10,362 bases of DNA from Omnitrophica bacterium RBG_13_46_9. Lineage in GTDB: Bacteria > Omnitrophota > Gorgyraeia > JABMRN01 > RBG-13-46-9. The stretch spans positions 8,386-18,747 of the forward strand of contig MHFD01000022.1 in assembly GCA_001804045.1 (NCBI GenBank), read 5' to 3'. Shown one piece after another: positions 6,014-10,362 of this stretch; the stretch's first letter is position 1, and every line of letters begins with the position of its first letter. The notes beneath the pieces were generated by a model that was not told the origin of the DNA, did not search any database, and worked only from the letters and a program-made list of their open reading frames with translations. The position numbers and the translations under genes were made by a program.

Positions 6014-6580
6014 ATGTATATAAAGCTAAGATCCATACTTGTGATCACGGTTTCCTCGCTGATCATCGCGTCCGTTCTGGCGCTTACCATATTCGGATTC
6101 TATGCCTATCTCGAGTGGAAAGAAGAAAACGGAAGAGGGAATTACCGGCGTGCCCTCTATGAGCTTTCCGGCAATCTATTCAGCAAATATATTTTAATCA
6201 ACCTCAAGGCGCGCATTGACAAAGAGGGCATATTCAAGAACAGGCCTGTTATCGAAGGGACCATAAAAAATACTTCGAGTAAAAAAATATACTCCCTGAA
6301 GCTGAAGATCGTTTTTTCGGACACCCAACGGCACGTGGTATATGTTGACACGTTTTATCCTATCGGGCTTGAGTTTGATTCCCTGGCTAACATAGGCGAG
6401 ATCGCGAAAGAGACAAAAAACTTTCTGCTGGAAGGGGATTCCATATCCTTCAAGCACCGGCTGAAAAATTGCCCGCCGCAAATATCGGAATATTTAAAAT
6501 CAAAATTGAACTTTGCCAAGGTAGGACGCGCCGCCCCCCTGCAGCTTGAGTACAAAATAGAAGGCGTTGACATACGATGA
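6014..6580 (+). CDS. Membrane-anchored FxLYD-like protein
   Basis: The 188-residue product has one N-terminal membrane helix (about 8-31) and an extracytoplasmic-looking remainder. Residues 64-118 contain ARIDKEG, then IEGTIKNTSSKKIYSLKLKI, a pattern typical of the FxLYD or DUF2393 beta-sandwich (a statement about a modified side group, x-G-x-x-x-N, followed by a strand). I do not recognise the exact family. Its stop overlaps the hydrolase start by ATGA (6577-6580), so the two proteins are probably made together and may act together at the membrane. The ribosome site (GAGAGAA near 5998) is weak. Confidence 0.7.
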   Translation: MYIKLRSILVITVSSLIIASVLALTIFGFYAYLEWKEENGRGNYRRALYELSGNLFSKYILINLKARIDKEGIFKNRPVIEGTIKNTSSKKIYSLKLKIVFSDTQRHVVYVDTFYPIGLEFDSLANIGEIAKETKNFLLEGDSISFKHRLKNCPPQISEYLKSKLNFAKVGRAAPLQLEYKIEGVDIR

Positions 6581-8265
6581 AGAAGATATACTTCTATCTT
6601 TTTTCGGTAATAGCATTATGCGTTATACTCGTAATAACCGTGTTCATATTCCTTGAAAGGGAGAAGCATCAAAATCTTTTTTACACAATCGAGGTAAACG
6701 GTGAGGTGACGGGATACATAAAAGCCGACCTTTATCAAACAGAAAATAAGATTCTGTACAAATCTGCCTCATTCTATCCGAAAGAGCCGGATCACAACAT
6801 AATAAATGAGAAGGTTGTTTTCAGCAAAGAGAATTTTAGACTCGAAAAATTTTTTAGAGAATACAGGAATCTCGGTACCGTCACCGAGACCCTGCAGATC
6901 GCAAATACCAAGAAGTCGTTTGATTTTCTGGCGGAATACGGGTCGACCTTCGGTTTTGTGTCCAATATACCCCATGCCAAAAATATCTCCTTTTTCGACA
7001 AAGAGTCGCTATTGACTTATATGCCTTTCGTGGAGAGGTACGATTTTACAAGGGGAGGGGCGCAGTCTTTTAATGCCCTATTCCGCTTTATCAGACTTTT
7101 GCCTCCGGTAAAAGGTCGTGTCGTCTTCACCTCGATCAGGGACGAGTATATAAACGTGGAGGGAAAGAAGGCCAAGACCGAGTGCCTGGTGGTAAAAACA
7201 AAATTGCCTCCGGAAAGCTACATATGGGTCTTGAAAAAAGACAGAAGCATAGCGCAGATGGAAATCTCGTCAAAATCGCTTCTGGTAAGAAGGGTCGCCT
7301 GCCTCCCTAAAATCAGTTTTCAATATCACAAAGCGGAGGGGCCTTTTTCCTACGATTCCCAGATCATACTGTTTCCGTCGGCTGACATAGCCCTTTCCGG
7401 AACAATAGCGCTCCCGCGTAAAGAGGGAAAGCTGCCTGCCGTTCTTCTCGTTGTGGGGGAAGAGGAGTACACGCGGGAAAACGCGGGTCTATACACGGAT
7501 ATAAGCCATCAGCTGGCTCAGGAAGGATATATAGTCATGCGTTATGACCGCAGGGGAATAGGGAACTCGCAGGGGGATAATATGTCCAGTGGCATAACAA
7601 ACGAGATAAACGATATAGAAAGCTCCTTGGGTTTCTTGCTGAATAACGAGAGGGTGGACAGGAATAAAATTTTCATTATAGCCCATTCGGAAGCGTGTTC
7701 ATACCTGCCGCAGATAGATTTCTCCAGGATTCCCGTGAGAGGCATGGTAATGTTGGCTATAAAAAAACCTTCGGTTTTTGTTGATTTTGAAAGTGATTAT
7801 GTCCGGGACACAATGAAGGATATAGCGTATGTAGACAAAGAGTACCCCGGGACATTGGAACTGTTAAAAGAACAGACGCAAAGCACAGTGAAAAATACAA
7901 ATAAAGAGTGTGCCGTTTTGCAGGGAGAGCTTATTTTTATAAAAAAGATGGGCCAGCTTCTTGAATTTAAACCGCTTGAAGGCTTTAAGAAGCTCGGAAC
8001 TCCGCTTATAATCGTCCAGGGCAAAAAAGACAAATTCGGCTCGCCGACATATGTAAAAAACATAAAAGATGTTTTGGACGGCTCGGGGCTTTGTCAATAT
8101 TCCCTTCTCCAGTTCAGGGGGTTGGGGTTCTTCTTGGGGGATCTCATCGATGAAAAAAATAAGGCGAAATATTACAAGTTAAACGCGGAGGTCATGCAGA
8201 CTACTAAAGACTGGATTCGCGCAAGATGTATAGACCCAAAGCCCGAAAGTAACGCTACGCCTTAG
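6577..8265 (+). CDS. Membrane-anchored alpha/beta hydrolase-fold protein, active site degenerate
   Basis: This 562-residue protein has a membrane helix at about 5-26, a beta-rich region I cannot name (35-260), and an alpha/beta hydrolase domain (about 265-552). YDRRGIGNSQG (323-333) is the classic oxyanion-side loop of the COG1073-type hydrolases. The nucleophile elbow, normally GxSxG, reads A369-H-S371-E-A373. An acid is present in QGKKDKFG (D485). The expected histidine loop reads FRGLGFFLGD (513-522), with Phe where His is usual. The serine and acid remain, but loss of the histidine would make it a pseudoenzyme. It is co-translated with the FxLYD-like protein. Orientation suggests a periplasmic domain. 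Confidence 0.85.
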   Translation: MKKIYFYLFSVIALCVILVITVFIFLEREKHQNLFYTIEVNGEVTGYIKADLYQTENKILYKSASFYPKEPDHNIINEKVVFSKENFRLEKFFREYRNLGTVTETLQIANTKKSFDFLAEYGSTFGFVSNIPHAKNISFFDKESLLTYMPFVERYDFTRGGAQSFNALFRFIRLLPPVKGRVVFTSIRDEYINVEGKKAKTECLVVKTKLPPESYIWVLKKDRSIAQMEISSKSLLVRRVACLPKISFQYHKAEGPFSYDSQIILFPSADIALSGTIALPRKEGKLPAVLLVVGEEEYTRENAGLYTDISHQLAQEGYIVMRYDRRGIGNSQGDNMSSGITNEINDIESSLGFLLNNERVDRNKIFIIAHSEACSYLPQIDFSRIPVRGMVMLAIKKPSVFVDFESDYVRDTMKDIAYVDKEYPGTLELLKEQTQSTVKNTNKECAVLQGELIFIKKMGQLLEFKPLEGFKKLGTPLIIVQGKKDKFGSPTYVKNIKDVLDGSGLCQYSLLQFRGLGFFLGDLIDEKNKAKYYKLNAEVMQTTKDWIRARCIDPKPESNATP

Positions 8266-8308
8266 CGTGTATCCATTAAGAATTTATTAAATCCCCAAGA
8301 AGGATAAT

Positions 8309-8337
8309 TTGACAAAAGGCTAACTTTATGATAGACT
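8309..8337 (+). promoter_or_regulatory. Consensus sigma70-type promoter of TIGR04073-type gene 2
   Basis: TTGACA at 8309-8314 and TAGACT at 8332-8337 are 17 nt apart. The spacer ends TTATGA, the same six bases as at 606-611 before the paralogue. A GAGGAGGTG ribosome site at 8368-8376 follows before the ATG at 8381. Confidence 0.82.
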
Positions 8338-8380
8338 TAACATGATAATTAAATTCATAATATAAGTGAGGAGGTGAAAA

Positions 8381-8740
8381 ATGAGGAAAATTTTTGTACT
8401 GGGCTTAATGTTATTGTTTATTGTGGGGTCGTTTACTGCGGCCTATGCAGCCACAGCTGACGAGCCAAAGAAAGATGCTGTATCCACATATCGATTGGAG
8501 ATAGGGAATAAGGTCGAGAGAGGGAGCAAGAACATACTTTTTGGTTGGACAGAACTACCAAAAAAGATAGTAGATATCACAAAAGAATCCAAAAATCCTT
8601 TTTGGGGCCTTCTGGCTGGCACATATCAGGGCACGCTGAAAGCCATGGCTAGAACAGTCTCCGGCATTTCAGATGTCGTTACCGCTCCCATAACCCCTGA
8701 CAAGGGCCCTATGATCCAAGACGACATAAACGTAGAATAA
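8381..8740 (+). CDS. Exported small protein, TIGR04073-type (exosortase-associated) 2
   Basis: A 119-residue paralogue of the protein at 659-979. The signal peptide covers about residues 1-23 (RK, hydrophobic core, AYA before the cut). The family block is KVERG-x2-NIL-x-GWTELPK at 44-61, matching gene 1 at most positions, and a GL-x2-G...RT...G...VT-x-P series follows in both. It has an extra charged insert (25-40) before the block. Function is unknown. The gene stands alone between a consensus promoter and a strong terminator. The pair may be subunits of one envelope structure or separately regulated forms; the sequence does not decide. Confidence 0.82.
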   Translation: MRKIFVLGLMLLFIVGSFTAAYAATADEPKKDAVSTYRLEIGNKVERGSKNILFGWTELPKKIVDITKESKNPFWGLLAGTYQGTLKAMARTVSGISDVVTAPITPDKGPMIQDDINVE

Positions 8741-8754
8741 AAAAGCTGCAAATG

Positions 8755-8799
8755 AAATAAAGACAGGAATCCTTAAAAAGGGTCCTGTCTTTATTTTTT
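8755..8799 (+). terminator. Terminator after TIGR04073-type gene 2
   Basis: A perfect 14-bp inverted repeat pairs 8755-8768 with 8783-8796, and T-rich sequence runs to 8799. The next start codon (8807) is only 7 nt beyond, so read-through would directly set expression of the radical SAM gene. Confidence 0.88.
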
Positions 8800-8806
8800 A
8801 ACAAAA

Positions 8807-9940
8807 ATGCCTGCCGAAATCACACGTAGACAATTCATAAAAAATGCGTTTCTCTTCTGCGCTACGCTGATGAGCGCAAATCTCGTGAGCAAGGCGCTCC
8901 GTCAGGAGACAGTCTTTGCGGCCACGGGATACGACAAAGAGGCGCTATATTACAACACGCTTGACAAAGAGACTGTGATATGCCTCTTGTGCCCTCGGCA
9001 ATGCGTCCTCAAGAACGGCCAGAGAAGTTTCTGCAAGGTCCGGGAGCCGAGAAACGGAAAGCTTTATACGCTGGTGTATGAGCTTTCCTGTTCCGCGCAT
9101 GTCGACCCCATAGAGAAAAAACCCATCTACCATATGCTGCCCGGGTCAAAGTCGTTTAGTATCGCAACGGCTGGATGCAATCTGCGGTGCAAGTTCTGCC
9201 AGAACTGGCAGATATCGCAGGAATATCCAGAAAATACGTCTAATAGATATCTGTCGTGCGAGGATGTCGTCAGGTTTGCGATACAAAACAGCTGCCGCTC
9301 CATCGCCTACACCTATTCAGAACCTACCATATTTTACGAATATATGTTAAACACGGCCAGGATAGCAAAGGCGCAAGGCATAAAGAATATCTGGGTAACG
9401 GCGGGGGTTATCAATCCGGCTCCGCTTACGGAATTATGTAACGTGATAGACGCGGCCAATATCGACCTTAAGGGTTTCAGCGATACATACCTCCAAGAGG
9501 TCTGCGATGAGCGGCTCCAGCCCCTTCTGAACGCTATAAAATTGACCAAACAGAGTGGCGTATGGGTAGAAATAACAAACCTGATAGTCCCCACCCTGAA
9601 CGACGACATGCAGATGATAAGCGACATGTGCGCATGGATCAAGGAAAATCTGGGCGGAGATACGCCCCTGCACTTTTCGCGCTTCTGGCCTATGTATAAA
9701 CTCAAAAATCTGCCACCCACGCCGGTGGAGACGCTTAAGACCGCAAAACAAATAGCCGAAGAAGCGGGACTGAATTATGTTTATATAGGAAATGTGCCCG
9801 GCGAACCCGGCAGTAACACCCACTGTCCTAATTGCAAAAAGACACTTATAGAACGGGTGGGGTATTTCGTGCTGGAAAACAATATCGTAAATTCAAAGTG
9901 CAAATTCTGCGGTCGTGGCATTGCCGGCGTCTGGGGGTGA
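8807..9940 (+). CDS. amrS: AmrS-type radical SAM protein with Tat leader
   Basis: The 377-residue product matches the radical SAM enzyme of the AmmeMemoRadiSam group (COG1180), whose reaction is not firmly established. The cluster motif is C124-x3-C128-x2-C131 (CNLRCKFC). An N-terminal four-Cys set lies at C59, C62, C66, C76 and a C-terminal zinc-ribbon set at C340, C343, C365, C368, both usual in this subgroup. TRRQFIK (6-12), a hydrophobic stretch to about 28 and possible cleavage near VFAA (36-39) form a twin-arginine leader, implying export of a folded, cofactor-loaded protein. The ATG lies 7 nt beyond a terminator with no ribosome site. The usual AMMECR1 and Memo partners are not in this window. 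Confidence 0.9.
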   Translation: MPAEITRRQFIKNAFLFCATLMSANLVSKALRQETVFAATGYDKEALYYNTLDKETVICLLCPRQCVLKNGQRSFCKVREPRNGKLYTLVYELSCSAHVDPIEKKPIYHMLPGSKSFSIATAGCNLRCKFCQNWQISQEYPENTSNRYLSCEDVVRFAIQNSCRSIAYTYSEPTIFYEYMLNTARIAKAQGIKNIWVTAGVINPAPLTELCNVIDAANIDLKGFSDTYLQEVCDERLQPLLNAIKLTKQSGVWVEITNLIVPTLNDDMQMISDMCAWIKENLGGDTPLHFSRFWPMYKLKNLPPTPVETLKTAKQIAEEAGLNYVYIGNVPGEPGSNTHCPNCKKTLIERVGYFVLENNIVNSKCKFCGRGIAGVWG

Positions 9941-9975
9941 AGCTCCACCGCCTTACAGCGGTGGCTTCTCTTTTT
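9939..9975 (+). terminator. Terminator-like hairpin after the radical SAM gene
   Basis: GAAG and CCACCGC on the left pair with GCGGTGG and CTTC on the right around a CTTACA loop, with a 2-nt bulge. CTCTTTTT follows at 9968-9975. The left arm begins inside the stop codon. It can serve as a terminator but also resembles the hairpin at 10026-10049. Confidence 0.7.
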
Positions 9976-9976
9976 A

Positions 9977-10010
9977 CAGGGTTCCGCTCTATCGGTGGAG
10001 CGGAACCCTG
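9977..10010. repeat. Perfect 13-bp inverted repeat
   Basis: CAGGGTTCCGCTC at 9977-9989 pairs perfectly with 9998-10010 around an 8-nt loop. No T run follows on either strand, so it is not a standard terminator. It is the middle member of a group of three hairpins. Confidence 0.75.
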
Positions 10011-10063
10011 AACCGAAAGCCATTCATCCGCGCCCTTACAGGCGTGGATTTCTGGTTCATGGG
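10006..10063. repeat. Long hairpin sharing a CTTACA loop with 9939-9975
   Basis: The inner stem ATCCGCGCC/GGCGTGGAT (10026-10034 with 10041-10049) closes on the loop CTTACA, the same loop and closing pair as the hairpin after the radical SAM gene. An outer arm CCCTGAACC (10006-10014) can pair with GGTTCATGGG (10054-10063) with one bulge. This outer stem competes with the 9977-10010 hairpin, so alternative folds exist. No gene is present here. Confidence 0.55.
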
Positions 10064-10104
10064 TAAACCGTCTATTCCGCGGATACGGTAAGCGCTGATA
10101 TTTA

Positions 10105-10178
10105 ATAACCCATTTTGTCTTTCGGCAATGTATGATGCGCTGCTTCAGCTTGACTACCTATTGTGGGTGTGATATACT
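10105..10178 (+). promoter_or_regulatory. Promoter of the fourth PilZ gene, with upstream conserved box
   Basis: TTGACT at 10150-10155 and TATACT at 10173-10178 are 17 nt apart. ATAACC (10105-10110) and TTGTCTTTCG (10115-10124) lie upstream in the same order and at nearly the same distance as before the first PilZ gene; AGC also precedes both -35 boxes. The leader is about 40 nt. Confidence 0.7.
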
Positions 10179-10223
10179 GGTCACTTGTATATACGAATAT
10201 AAAATCCTTATTTTGGGGTTAAA

Positions 10224-10362
10224 ATGATAAAACCTGTGCAGGAGAGAAGGAAATATTTTCGTGTCGAAGCACCCTTAAATATAAGGGTCATCGGCAGTAA
10301 TAACACGATCTACCAGGCGACCACGAAGGACATCTCCCCGATAGGGTTAAGATTTGAGGCGA
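10224..10362 (+). CDS. PilZ domain protein, cut by the window end
   Basis: Forty-six codons are visible from ATG 10224, after a GGGG run at 10215-10218. The N-terminal part holds ERRKYFR, giving RxxxR, and DISPIG, a full DxSxxG motif, with the strand pattern of a PilZ domain between them. The rest lies outside the window, so a second domain cannot be excluded. Its promoter region resembles that of the PilZ gene at 163, suggesting joint control. Confidence 0.85.
   Translation, partial: MIKPVQERRKYFRVEAPLNIRVIGSNNTIYQATTKDISPIGLRFEA

Overview
The window looks like a chromosomal segment of an uncultured Gram-negative bacterium. My best guess is Candidatus Omnitrophota or a neighbouring lineage of the Planctomycetes-Verrucomicrobia side. 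The guess rests on two small exported proteins of the exosortase-associated TIGR04073 type, four PilZ-domain genes, a DUF4416 gene, a twin-arginine-leader AmrS-type radical SAM protein, and uneven use of Shine-Dalgarno sites. It is inferred from gene content, not from a marker gene. All convincing genes are on the + strand.

Region by region: (1) 1-534 holds a sigma70-type promoter and a stand-alone PilZ gene. (2) 589-1052 is a self-contained unit of consensus promoter, TIGR04073-type exported protein and perfect-stem terminator. (3) 1181-3669 is a run of three close genes: a Lys/Pro-rich zinc-finger protein, an AzgA-like purine permease and a fumarylacetoacetate-hydrolase-family enzyme. (4) 3678-3966 is a gene-free, AT-rich array of degenerate 9-12 bp repeats ending just before the next promoter. 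(5) 3982-5241 holds a HIT-family protein followed by two PilZ genes, one soluble and one membrane-anchored, the last two joined by an ATGA overlap. (6) 5242-8265 holds a DUF4416 gene, then a membrane-anchored FxLYD-like protein overlapping by ATGA with a membrane-anchored alpha/beta hydrolase whose catalytic residues look degenerate. (7) 8309-8799 is a second TIGR04073-type unit with the same promoter layout and a strong terminator. (8) 8807-9940 encodes an AmrS-type radical SAM protein with a Tat leader, starting 7 nt after that terminator. (9) 9939-10063 is a cluster of three hairpins, two with the same loop. (10) From 10105 there is a promoter region resembling that of the first PilZ gene, then a fourth PilZ gene cut by the window end.

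How the parts may fit together: the four PilZ genes suggest heavy use of cyclic-di-GMP signalling. The two TIGR04073-type proteins and the anchored hydrolase/FxLYD pair point to cell-envelope work. The permease, FAH enzyme and HIT protein look like ordinary small-molecule and nucleotide metabolism. I see no mobile-element gene, CRISPR array, tRNA or rRNA. The most unusual items are the short-period repeat array, the matched promoter elements of the PilZ and TIGR04073-type genes, the hairpin cluster, the probable pseudo-hydrolase and the Tat-leader radical SAM enzyme.
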